A stretch of 64,000 nucleotides of DNA from Pohlia nutans (taxonomy: Eukaryota; Streptophyta; Bryopsida; Bryales; Mniaceae). The notes under the pieces are model-generated. The model was given only the letters and a program-made list of their open reading frames with translations, was not told where the DNA came from and did not search any database. The stretch covers positions 10,320,713 through 10,384,712 of the forward strand of contig CM040093.1 in assembly GCA_022496805.1 (NCBI GenBank), read 5' to 3'. Below are positions 48,701-58,763 of the stretch, one piece after another (position 1 is the stretch's first letter; the number at the start of each line of letters is the position of its first letter). Made by a program: the position numbers and the translations under genes.

Positions 48701-50343
48701 GATCAAGACGGAATTGTGTGAAGAACTTACAAATTCCCATCTATCTTGAAATGTGAAGAGCAGCCTGGGGAAGTTTCCCATCACCAACACTCATCTCCGT
48801 TGCCACGTCGACTTTGCAAAGGTCCCTCCAATCAGAGTCCAGCAACAACCTCAAACCCACCGACACAGCAAGCCATTGATGAATCTTCGCATGAAATCCC
48901 AGGAAACAGAAACTACTGCAATCCTCTCAGGCAACTCACATCATGAGCTCTTGAAATTCATGAGCGGAAAATCATATGCAGGCATTTCATTGAATTCCAT
49001 CTCAAGCTCTGCACCGGAAGAATTAAACTTTTCTGCACAATTTAGGGTTTGGTTTGGGGTTTAGAGCGAAATCTTTTAGCTGCAAAAAAAAGTGATGGTG
49101 ATGAAGGAGATCGGGCTGCATGTCTCTGTTTGGAGTGATGATTCAATTGCATCTTCTTCTACACCAAAGATTCACTACTGCAACACTTGAGGTACTCGAT
49201 TTTCTCATTCTTTTGGGGTTAGGGTTTTGTTTGGTGGAAGTTTTTTTTTTCAAAACACGAGTTTCGACATGCAGGAAGTCCATGAGAGTCATTAGGGTTT
49301 GGGTCTTGGCATCAGTGAACTAGCAAAGGAAAGAGCATTTCCTCAAACACTCGCAAGCATTGGAGAATGAGGAGGAGGAGAAGGAGGAGTAGGAATTTTA
49401 TGTAGTCTACCCCAAAGAATTCCTCTCCATTGTTATTAGCCAACTCTGGAATGTTAAGTGTAGTCAAAATCGTGTAGCAGGTCGGTACTTATTTTGCAGT
49501 GAAAGTAAAGATTTCATTTGTGTTCAAAATAAATTAATAAAATTAAAATCGTGTAGTAGCGTAGACTTGTTCAGAGTGTCGGTAGTAGTGAATTGGAATC
49601 TGTTTCTGTTTAGTTTTGTGTGCTGCATGGAGGCGATGTTTACGAGGCTCTCCTTTGAAGAGATTGTTGTTAGGGTTAGTGGACCGGAATTATTCAAACT
49701 CATGGTATTGGAAAATAATCAGGGCTTACTATGTTGCTTGTTTTTTTTTTTTTTTTTTTTTGTATGGGTGTGTGTAGGGGTTGTGACTGACTGTCCCTTG
49801 GGTTCCAATAGACACTGCTTGAGGGACCCTGCTCTGTCTGGTTTTCCTCCTATTAATTTTTTTGAAACTTGGCGTCTTTTTGAATCTGCCTTACCTTTCT
49901 TTACCTCCTCCCCTGGCACTTCTATAATAACACCTTCATCTTTCTTAGAATCCGCGGTCACATTCACTTGCCAATTTTCTCATTGTGAGTGATTTTTTTT
50001 TCTGTTCTTTTTTCCCTGTTTTCTGGTGTGGCGCTGTTTACAACATCTGAATATGAATTGATATCTGTTGTTACAGAAGGCTTGCTACTTATGGGAATGG
50101 GTTGCTTGTCATAATCATAAATGGCAATGTGGTTTTCCATGCAACAACGCTTGTCTTAAATTTGTGACTCCAACTCAGTATATAGAGCATTCTTCCCTTT
50201 GTTTGTTGGAATAGTAACCGCTTGGTGTTCTAGCCTTTTCTCATTAATATGTTCGTTTTGTAGTTGAGTCTCAATGGAGACGACGACCTGGCTATGAAGA
50301 AGTGAATTCTTTGCAACGACACTGTAAGCAAGCTTTGCAACCC
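48701..50343. other. Region upstream of the NSE2-like gene
   Basis: Open frames at 48753-49064 and 49567-49992 have no recognisable domain. TTAGGGTTT motifs (about 49043, 49215, 49293) hint at promoter or leader sequence. If the SUMO ligase has 5' exons, they lie here, but none could be joined convincingly. Confidence 0.35.
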
Positions 50344-50581
50344 TTAACCCCTAAAGGACCAAGAAGCCCAAATTGGACCTCACATTTTTGAAAGCGATTT
50401 GAGTAGGTCCTATGTGGACTCTCTTTTGTTTAAACTTGTTTTCTTTTTGACCAACACAAGCAATGTTCTTCATTGGTTTGGGTGATATAAAATTTGGTCC
50501 CATCTGGATTATATTTTTTACAATATGATCAATGAAATTTGTCATTTAAAAATCATGAATCCTTTGTGCTTTAGGGGTTAA
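50344..50581 (-). mobile_element. TTAA-A MITE abutting the NSE2-like start codon
   Basis: Reverse-oriented full copy: starts TTAACCCCTAAAGGACCAAG (here followed by the family's right end, AAGCCCAAATTGGACCTC) and ends GCTTTAGGGGTTAA at 50581, 5 nt before the ATG at 50587. Its last bases also form a pyrimidine-rich tract plus AG (CCTTTGTGCTTTAG) that could act as a 3' splice site. Confidence 0.82.
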
Positions 50582-50586
50582 TTACA

Positions 50587-53500
50587 ATGGCAATGGATGG
50601 AGAAATGGGGAACGAGATGGAGGACTCTGTCACAGACCAGAATCAGAAAGAGACAGAAAAGAACAACACAAAGCCGGAGGATCTGGATGGGCTGCAGATG
50701 TTACGGTTGCCTCAGGAGGACGACAAGAGCTTGCTGAGGAAAGATATATTGCCAGTGGAATCAATAGAGCAACCAAAGCTCTTCGAAGAGAATGTTAATG
50801 AGTGTTTCAAAATTGAAAAGCTGGATGTGGACGAGCCGAAAGTGGACATTGTAACAGAAGAAGTTGAGAAGCTAGAGCAGAAACCAAGCATTGAGCAGGT
50901 CCGGAAAATCGCCCTGAAACACAAGGGAGTGGACGGAGCTGCTGCAGTGAAACCGGCACTGGTGAAGAAAGAGGTGAGTGAGCTTCATGGCTTGACAGAG
51001 CGGCAACAGAAGATTCTGCAGGAATTTCACGTCAAATTTGTTTTGGAAGGAGTGAATGTGGAAGAGGATGATGAAAGTAGGGCACGGAAGCATTCCGAAT
51101 TCGTGGAGTTGAAGAAGCGACTCGAGGAGGAGGAGAAGATGTATGCGGGTTGTGCACTGGGTGAACCCTCTGACGATGGGACTGACATCAAAGACCAGCG
51201 TGAATATGAAGGTGAAATCATTGGAGATAGCAGCATTGATGTCAAACCAAGCATCCCTGTTATGGCGAGAAATGTAACTCCAGCACTGAATGTTGCAGAA
51301 GACGAGGACATCGACTCGTCCGATGCCGCAGTGAGAGCTACCATGGATGGAGTGATCAACAGCCTTGCCGAAGTCGCCATTTGTAGACCAAGCCTTGACG
51401 AGGATGTGAAGCCGCAGCTCCGACCCCAAAATGTGAGAAATGCAATGAAGGGCTTGGCTGATGATGACGATGGATTGTCTGAGCTTCAAGAGTACACTAA
51501 TCGCGAGGGGAGCGTCGGGTGCCAGGTATGGTTTCTTCTCTGATACCTCTTCTGATAACAGACTTTCTACATTGGCAGGCTTTGGAGTTTTTCGTTTTAG
51601 GATTTAATCCCCAGAGGACCAAGAAGCTCAAATTGGGCCTCGTGTCTTTTTTTAATACTCCTTCTGTCCGGAAACAACTGTCCCAGTTTTTGGCGTGTTT
51701 TAATTTTATAGTTTTTTGGGGGAAAAAAAGCCATTTCAATACTCAAAAAATGGTCCATCTTTAATAGTAGTATGTAGGTTTTGTGTTGCGCATTGTCCGC
51801 CCCATTTGAAGTGAACAGGGCTCACATTTGAAGTATAAAACATACAACAAATATTGCGAAAAAAAGGGGCAAAAACTAGGATAATTATTTCCGGACAGAG
51901 GGAGTAGCAGTTTTGAGCAGGTCATATAGGACTTTCTTTTGTCTAATTTTATTTATTAATTGACCGATGCATACAGTGTGACTCAGGTGATTAAAATTTG
52001 ATTCCATCTGAATTATAGTTTTGACAATATGATCAATCAAATTGGTCATTTTCAAACCATGACTTTAGAGGTTGAATGTTTAGTGATGTTTGGAATCAAA
52101 TTGATTCATGGACATTGTCCATAAAGCTTCGGGACGTAACTTTTTGTCTGTGTTGGTTTTGGGTGCAGTGTTGTTGCCGAAAAGCAGGAAAACAAATAGA
52201 CGAGGGGGATGAAAGTGATGTGTACATGACGCACTCCTCATACTCGGTACTCAATGTGGTTTGCCCTGTCAGCGGGATGCCAGTGGTGGATCTTGAGGAC
52301 CCAGTTCGCAGGTTCCATTTTTGCAGTGATTGATTTTGGTTCTGTTCTTCACTTACTTCTCATGCCGCAAATGTTGTGAGTGTTGATCTCTATTCATCCA
52401 AGCACAAACCTGAGCAAATTTTCACTTCCACAAACGAAGCAGAAACATGATTTTGAATCTTTGCTGATAGTCATTCAAAATAGACTCTTACAGGGGGACC
52501 GTCTTCCATTTTAGGATTTTTGTTAAAACTTCATTTTTCTGTGAATGAGATCATAAGTCCTAAAATTCTCCTAAACGCAGATTTCGTCCTAAGTAGTTGA
52601 CTATTCATGTGTCAAATAGTCATACATTTATCAAGATTCAGCAAGTCATTTTGGTCATGTATTACATCTATCATCATGCAAAACCAAAGCTGTGCAATAG
52701 TGAATGCATGGAACTAAGCGTGTTGAGGGCCAGATGATTATGGAATTTCTTCTAATGCTAGTATATTTAGGAGATTTTGACTGATAGACGCAGGGTTTGA
52801 AAGTGAGTTGTTAGACTCTTACATAACCTTTGTTTGATTTCGATGCAGTGAAGAATGTGAACATATATACGACCGATCGTCAGCTCTCAACTACATAGCA
52901 AGCATGGCAAAAGACGGTTTCTGCCTGTGTGCATCCCCAGGTACACCGGCCCAGCCAATTCTTTTTTGTTTTTCTGTTGGTAGAGCGATACACACCCCGG
53001 AATGTAGCCAAGTAAGGGAAAAAATTGGATAGAATCATACATACATATATATGTGCTCATCTAAAAAAAATGTCTATTCTAAGACACTTTCATCCAAATA
53101 GTGGCAATTTTAGAAGACTTTGGCGATTTCATCCACTTTTTTGCCCATTTTTTTTAGTGTAAAAGTAGCTACGCCCAAAATCAGGTAAGGTTATGGTGAA
53201 AATTCGTCAAAAAATATTTGGTTGTACCAGCCTTACTCACACCATTGTCAAAACTAGTGTTGTACTGGTATTACACGGTTCTCAATGAAATGAATGAATT
53301 AAGGTTGAATGCTCTAAAACCACCAGCCTCCCCCAACTCTGCATGTAGACTTTTCCTGGAGACTCAACCACCAATTTCACTATTCAAGCAAACTAATGGC
53401 ATGCCAAGCATTGCAAAGAAGTAGTTGGTGGTTTTGGGTATCATCATGAGTGGTAATTAGTACCACATAGTGTGAACATGGGGAACTTGTATGTTGATAT

Positions 53501-54007
53501 TGAGTCCTGGTGTACTTTCCACTTTTAAAACTTGTATCAATTTCAATATTGAGGATAAAATTGTGGAAAAATATGCATACCTTATGTAAAATGAAAGAAA
53601 AAATTTTCACCAAAAATATAATTGATAAAAATACATCTGATTGCTTAAGTTGGTGGTTTAAAGGCAATCAACCTTAGGGTCATTATGAGAAGTAGTGAAC
53701 CTCAAACTGATATTTAGGATGAACCATAGTCCAAGATTTCATCGTAGGAAGATGTCATATCAGTCAGAACAGAACTTGATTGTGCTGCAATCAAGGAAAG
53801 CACGTTGATGTCTTTTTATCCTCACATGAAAACCATGCTCTGTCCATATTCAATGCAGGGTGCCGTGCGCTACTCGCAGAGAACAAATTAGTCACTGACA
53901 GTCGCCTTTGGCAAGACATTGAAGAGCTTCGCCAGATCAAGGCAGCCATGTGGGAAAGCCGCATGTTGCAGGACTTGGTGAACATTGATGACAGCGACGA
54001 CGACTGA
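50587..54007 (+). CDS. NSE2/MMS21-like SUMO E3 ligase (SP-RING), 4 exons
   Basis: SUMO ligase of the SMC5/6 complex, acting in DNA repair and, in flowering plants (HPY2/MMS21), meristem maintenance. Exons 50587-51525, 52169-52311, 52849-52940 and 53859-54007 join in phase to 440 aa. The SP-RING is split over exons 2-4: CPVSGMPVVDLEDPVR, then C-E-H-I-Y, then C-A-S-P-G-C, giving the Cys-x-His and Cys-x4-Cys zinc ligands expected of NSE2. The protein ends in an acidic DDSDDD tail. The N-terminal 313 residues, all in exon 1, are acidic and Lys/Glu-rich with a predicted coiled coil near RKHSEFVELKKRLEEEEK; this is far longer than the usual roughly 250-aa plant protein. The true start may be upstream, because a MITE ends 5 nt before the first ATG. 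Intron 1 carries a nested pair of MITEs and intron 3 a foldback element. The SP-RING call is firm; the N terminus is uncertain. Confidence 0.85.
51604..52075 (-). mobile_element. TTAA-A MITE split by a Stowaway-like MITE, NSE2-like intron 1
   Basis: Outer copy runs TTAATCCCCAGAGGACCAAG to CCATGACTTTAGAGGTTGA; its interior is interrupted at 51656-51906 by a second transposon. Confidence 0.75.
51656..51906. mobile_element. Stowaway/mariner-like MITE
   Basis: TA-flanked element with inverted ends ACTCCTTCTGTCCGGAAACA and TTATTTCCGGACAGAGGGAGT, the CTCCCTCCGTCC-type terminus of plant Stowaway MITEs. Nested in a TTAA-A MITE. Confidence 0.8.
53300..53677. mobile_element. Foldback MITE in NSE2-like intron 3
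   Basis: Left TAAGGTTGAATGCTCTAAAA and right TTTAAAGGCAATCAACCTTA mirror each other and the ACCACCA/TGGTGGT words inside the ends match the 8.5-kb element. Confidence 0.65.
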
Positions 54008-54821
54008 ATGAATGAATACTAGTAGTACACTCTCAACTCTTTTTCTATCACACTCTCTACTATCACATTCATTGATGTTGTGTGAACATTGGGATTGGAG
54101 AATCTCTCCATATCATCATGTTCTGAACTAAGTCACGTTGGGTGCCAAAGGTGTGACATTAAAGAGTTCTGAGTTTATTGGCAACAACAGCAACCTTGGC
54201 AGTGCTATTAAAGACCACTGCCAGAATTTGAATCTTGCCTAACGACATGAGGCGGTTTTGAAGACCCCAAGGCTTTGTATTGAAAGGAGCAATTTACATC
54301 CCTAGCCATACATACTGTTTTCAAGCCGACTTAGCCACCAGCTTGGCAATGTGCAGATGGGGAGAATATTCTTTAAAATGGCATAACAAAATGCCCGATG
54401 CCTTTATGTTGTCTCACGGAAAGAGTTAACCTCTTTAATTGTAGTTTAGAGGAAATTATTACTTTTGTATCATTCTGTGAGGTCAGGCAACATGTGGGAA
54501 GACTGTAATGAGAAGATTGTTGAGAGGAATGCGCTGTTGTGGCAACAAATTATAGCCTAGAAAATGAGCCTTTGCAGGGAAGGGTTTTAATGCATTGAGG
54601 ATTTCTTAAACTAGTCCAAACACTGTATGGCATAGATTTCTCCTACCCTAGTACCCTTTTGTTTTTTGGGAGGAAGGAGAGAAAGAGGAATAACTCCGAA
54701 TCTCTTTTCAAGGGCTGGTGCACATTAAGAGAAATGGCATTTAAGGTCCATGCCATTGCCCACATGATAATGAAATTGACTCAGGAACTACATACCCTGT
54801 TAAGGGTATACTATTTAACAT

Positions 54822-55140
54822 TTAACCCCTAAATGTAGCAGGGTGTCCCTGGAATTGACAATTTGAGAAAAATCATCATAAAGTATTATTTAGAAGATTA
54901 TTTTGGAATTGATATATAAATGAAAGTTCTAGATTTTGAATTTTGGATTCCATGTGTACGGTTTGATTCACTAATACTATCACCAGTATTTAATTATAAA
55001 ATTTGAAAGTTAAAATTAAAAATTCCTTCTAAATTCAATTACAAACAAAATTTTAATATTTTTTGAGTAAAATTTGTTGGAGTGAATTTGAAATGAGATA
55101 CTCTTAAACGTGGTGATTCTTTGAAATTTATGTGTTCATT
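54822..55140 (-). mobile_element. TTAA-ended 570-bp repeat, diverged reverse copy
   Basis: Begins TTAACCCCTAAATGTAGCAG; read in reverse, segments such as TTTCAAATTTTATAATTAAA, CTGGTGATAG and AATCCAAAATTCA follow the order of copies 1 and 2. Its far end could not be set. Confidence 0.5.
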
Positions 55141-55372
55141 AAATCTATGACCTCATTTTTGCAAGGCCACTTTTGAACTACAGTCAATGCAATTTTGGTT
55201 TGGTCAAAGACTTGACATACTTCTACATTTGTAATTTTAGAAAAATATATACTCAAGTATGACTAAATCCAACCATTAGATAGGACAACAACTTGGTGAA
55301 GTATCTCCAAAAAATTGCATCTCCAAAAGATTTGATTTAAATGTATTCTGCAACGAAATTAGCGGATCTACA

Positions 55373-55738
55373 GATAGATAGATAGAAACTCCGACCCTTC
55401 TACAAGGCCGGCGTGAATGAAGTGTCCGTTCGTAATGCCAATGATCCGATGCCCACCGGACAAGGGGAAATTGGAACAATACTACTCTCCCCTTTCGAGG
55501 ATGGACACTATAGTGACACACTAAGCTACTACCTAGCTAGCCACTAGTGCCTTGAAGATACCGGACATGGTATCCCCCCAAAGGGCTTTGAGGTACCCAT
55601 ACAACAAGGTCCAAGGACCCCCCACCATAGTTGGGTGGACTATGGTAGTGAACACCACGTCGGCATGGGGAATAGAACCCACAACCTCCTTATTGGGGGC
55701 CATGAGCTCCAACCACCAAGCCAAGGCCCGTGGTGCCC
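55373..55738 (-). mobile_element. tRNA-derived SINE with target-site duplications
   Basis: Read on the minus strand, the element starts GGGCACCACGGGCC, has a tRNA-like A box (TGGCTTGGTGGTTGGAGC, 55723-55706) and B box (GGTTCTATTCC, 55679-55669), a non-tRNA body, and a 3' tail of repeated CTAT. It is flanked by a 13-bp direct repeat, TAGCGGATCTACA, at 55360-55372 and 55739-55751. Boxes, tail and duplication together make a complete, insertion-intact SINE of about 366 bp. Confidence 0.85.
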
Positions 55739-55891
55739 TAGCGGATCTACACTTGTTAGTGCACACACCCATGTCATACATATAGTGTTGTAGTTAACTG
55801 TTCTTCTTCTCTAAGTTTATGATGCCAAGATATAGCTACTGCTCAATGCAAACACCTTCATGTTCTTAGCCTATGCTCACCGAGAAATGGG

Positions 55892-57061
55892 AGTAGCGAC
55901 TTAGAGTAGGGAGTTTTGGTATGAGAAACCTTAGCTGCAGCCTGCAACATTTGCAAATTAGATTGACTATTTGATTTATGCACTTGATTTCAAGAATATG
56001 TCAACTCAAGCTGATGTTCAACCATGGAATAAAATGTTCCCTTTAGAATACTCCAGTCTCTATCAATTAAGTGGTCTGATGGCATAACACTTGAAGAAGA
56101 TGCACATGAAACCTTGGAATTGAAAAATCATAATGTGACTTCACATCAAATGTTTAAATAGTAATGCGACATTTTCTGCATGACACTAATTGCACAACAC
56201 ATATTGCATGACACATGGTGCATGATACTTTGTGGAATCATGCATGACACTTTCTGCATTACACATTCTGCATTACACTTACTGCAAGACTTCCCCGTAC
56301 CTGCAGGCCCATATAGCAAGTATCCACACTTCCACAGCCTCCCGACTCGTTGGAAGAAATTTCTACCCTCCATAAATGCATCGAGGTCTGTTTTTACAGA
56401 ATGCAAGAGCGAAGGCTCCATGGCTAGAGTCTCAAAGGTGGATGGATGCTTAAAATGCACGGCTTGCCATAGATGCCTGCCCATGGAAGTGGACAACTTG
56501 TTGTGCGAGTACAAAAACATCTCCCTGTAATAAAAATAAAATAAAAAACTCCCAAGGGTTAAATTAAGTTGTAATTCAATCTTCATCGAAGGAAAAATAC
56601 ATTCAAACATACTGGCAATGATTTGTTGACATCCAAGGAGGAATTGCGCCTTTGGACTGTATACCACCGGTATCCCGTTCCTCCAATAAGTGTCATGCAA
56701 ATTGTGTAATGTAGAAAGTGTCATGCATGATTCCACAAAGATCATGCAATATGTATTGTGCAATTAGTGTCATGCAGAAAATGTCGCATTACCATTTAAG
56801 CATTTGATGTGAAGTTACATTATGATTTTTCAATTCCAAGGTTTCATGTGCGTCTTCTTCAAGTGTTATGCCATCAGACCACTTAATTGATAGAGACTGG
56901 AGTATTCTAAAGGGAACATTTTATTCCATGGTTGAACATCAACTTGAGTTGACATATTATTGAAATCAAGTGCATAAATCAAATAGTCAATCTACTTTGC
57001 AAATGTTGTAGGCTGCAGCTAAGGTTTCTCATACCATAAACTCCCTACTCTAAATTGCTAC
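55892..57061. mobile_element. Large foldback (Pack-type) element with long inverted arms
   Basis: Left arm 55892-56281 and right arm 56689-57061 are reverse complements over nearly their whole length, for example GAGAAACCTTAGCTGCAGCC on the left and GGCTGCAGCTAAGGTTTCTC on the right, or TTCTGCATGACACTAATTGC and GCAATTAGTGTCATGCAGAA. They enclose about 400 bp of AAA-ATPase sequence. Target-site duplications were not evident, so the class (Mutator-like or other) is open. Confidence 0.8.
56282..56688 (-). pseudogene. Captured BCS1-type AAA-ATPase fragment inside a foldback element
   Basis: Minus-strand frame encodes part of a plant BCS1/AATP1-like AAA-ATPase: REMFLYSHNKL, then WQAVHFKHPSTFETLAMEPS, DLDAFMEGRNFFQRVGRLWK and the Walker A YGPAGTGKS at the end. 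The sequence stops there, running into the foldback arm; Walker B and the rest of the module are absent. A probable intron lies 5' of REMFLY. Because it is enclosed by about 370-390-bp inverted arms, transposon capture is the simplest reading; an old local gene copy invaded by repeats is the alternative. Confidence 0.75.
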
Positions 57062-58038
57062 TTCCGCTTTCGATGATATGTTTTTCCCTAGAACTCCTTC
57101 TCAGTGTGTCGCTCCGATTTCTTGTGATGCGCACATCCTCCTTCTGTTGGTCGATTACTCTTGGATCCTGAAGAACAACCTCTACTTCCAACCAGATTGT
57201 TGCCCATCCCCGGAAGCAAGTGTAGTGGTGAAGTTTGAATGCAACAATGCTAAATTTGATAATAACAATGGACGGTAAGATATGAAAAACTTCGATCCAG
57301 GTTTTGCTCAATTCAAGTTTGATCAAGTCATTGAAATGTTACACACGATGTAGTCGAGTCTGAAGATATGTTGACCAGCAATCATTTAAGTATTGAGCAT
57401 TCAATGTGATTGATTCTACACTGAGCGGCCATTCCATAATGTGAGAAAATTCACAAACGGTAAGGCCAACTCAAGAATAGCGGAAAAAATATATCAGAAA
57501 CTGTGATGGCTTACATGCTAACAAAAGCAGCATGCAGGTCCTCTGATGAGCACATTGACTACATTTGCTTGTTCAAAACATCGATCTAGCAACTGCTAAG
57601 TCTACGTGCGTGATTAAAAGATAGCCGCTATCATATATCCCATTGAGTTTGATTCATGTGGTCAAACCAAAAGTGCTCTTGATATCCGAGTCTAATAATT
57701 TGTATCTCCTCAAAAATCGCAGTAACATAGTTACAGCTAGGGCTCCCCAGTGGGCAGTTTTGGGCGCCGGTTGTATTGCCGGGTTGCTTGCATATTCTAG
57801 AGTTTTCTTACAACTGGTGACGAGCAAATCAAGTTTACGTCCTGGCGAAGCAATTTGCAAGAATGGCGCAGCAAAATTAATGTTCCATGTACATGCATCC
57901 CAAACTTACACCGCAAAGTTCATCACACCGCTTTCCAAACTGTAAATTAACTGCGCCGAAGATCACCAGATTCATGCGATGATCATTGCAGCTTCGCTTG
58001 ACCCGGAGCCTTGACTCTCCTCGGGCTCTTCATGCTGC
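57062..58038. other. Intergenic, no identified gene
   Basis: Open frames at 57326-57045 (minus) and 57643-57945 (plus) were inspected and match nothing I recognise. Confidence 0.35.
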
Positions 58039-58713
58039 TCACGATGGTGACGTACTCATGCCCTCGCTCCAACCTCCCAAAACTCCCGTCGTTGATTGCG
58101 CGACGGTGCCTTCAACTTCAGTGTGATCAGCGTAAAATTGCGTGTTGACCATACATTTCTTCAGTAGCGCAGGAGACGCATGAGCATCTTTGAAGTAGGG
58201 TATACTAGAAGCCATCATCATGGGATGAGCTAAAGGCGTAGTCACTTCATAGGTGACCAGCTGCTGGGTGGCCTTCTCTAGTGCCATGACGGCATGCGGA
58301 TGGGAGGTCACCAGCCCCATGGCTGAACACTACGTGTCATTCCAACAAGCTTGCAGGAGCCTGCTGGCGATTCCCTAGCTGCAGCAATCCGGCCTGACCA
58401 AGAGCTGGCTGACCCACACTTGGGGTGGACCGATGGAGAGGATGGCAGGTCCAAACCTCGTATAGAAGCAGTAACCCATTAGTTGGGCGTCAGCCCACAG
58501 CACCGGCTGGTCCGCGGCATCCCTGGCCGCCACAACCTCTACCATAAAACATACGTCTGCATCAAAAAGACAATGTTGCCTCAGACGAATTGTGTTGAAG
58601 CGGATGCGCTTGCCGGTCTCTCCCGTGCCATACAAGGAATTGAATAGTGCGGTTGCGCACTGCAAATGTTCATCCGACACCAGCGCCTAGGGAATGGTCC
58701 GAATAGTCGCCAT
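58039..58713 (-). pseudogene. GNAT N-acetyltransferase pseudogene with three in-frame TAG codons
   Basis: One frame runs from an ATG at 58713 to 58039, interrupted only by TAG at 58689-58687, 58377-58375 and 58332-58330. The protein shows GNAT motif A, SQLLVRPDCCS-stop-GIASRLLQACW, matching the usual LLV...(Q/R)xxGIA acetyl-CoA binding loop, followed by MGLVTSHPHAVMALEKAT, a common downstream block in GCN5-related acetyltransferases. The second TAG sits at the loop position usually Gln or Arg, so CAG to TAG fits. No other frameshift is needed, so the gene died recently or slowly. The start is 50 nt from the first ATG of the relic on the opposite strand, suggesting a former shared promoter. 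Substrate unknown. Confidence 0.72.
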
Positions 58714-58763
58714 CGACTGAGGCCACAACACAATTTCTAAAAACAACCAATGAGACCTCCAAA

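Noticed and set aside
50872..51489. 205-codon minus-strand frame opposite NSE2 exon 1
   Set aside because: It is the complement of a well-supported exon with no motif of its own.
58039..58713. UAG recoding or an amber-decoding code
   Set aside because: Intact genes in the window end normally and show no internal TAG; simple pseudogenisation explains the three stops.
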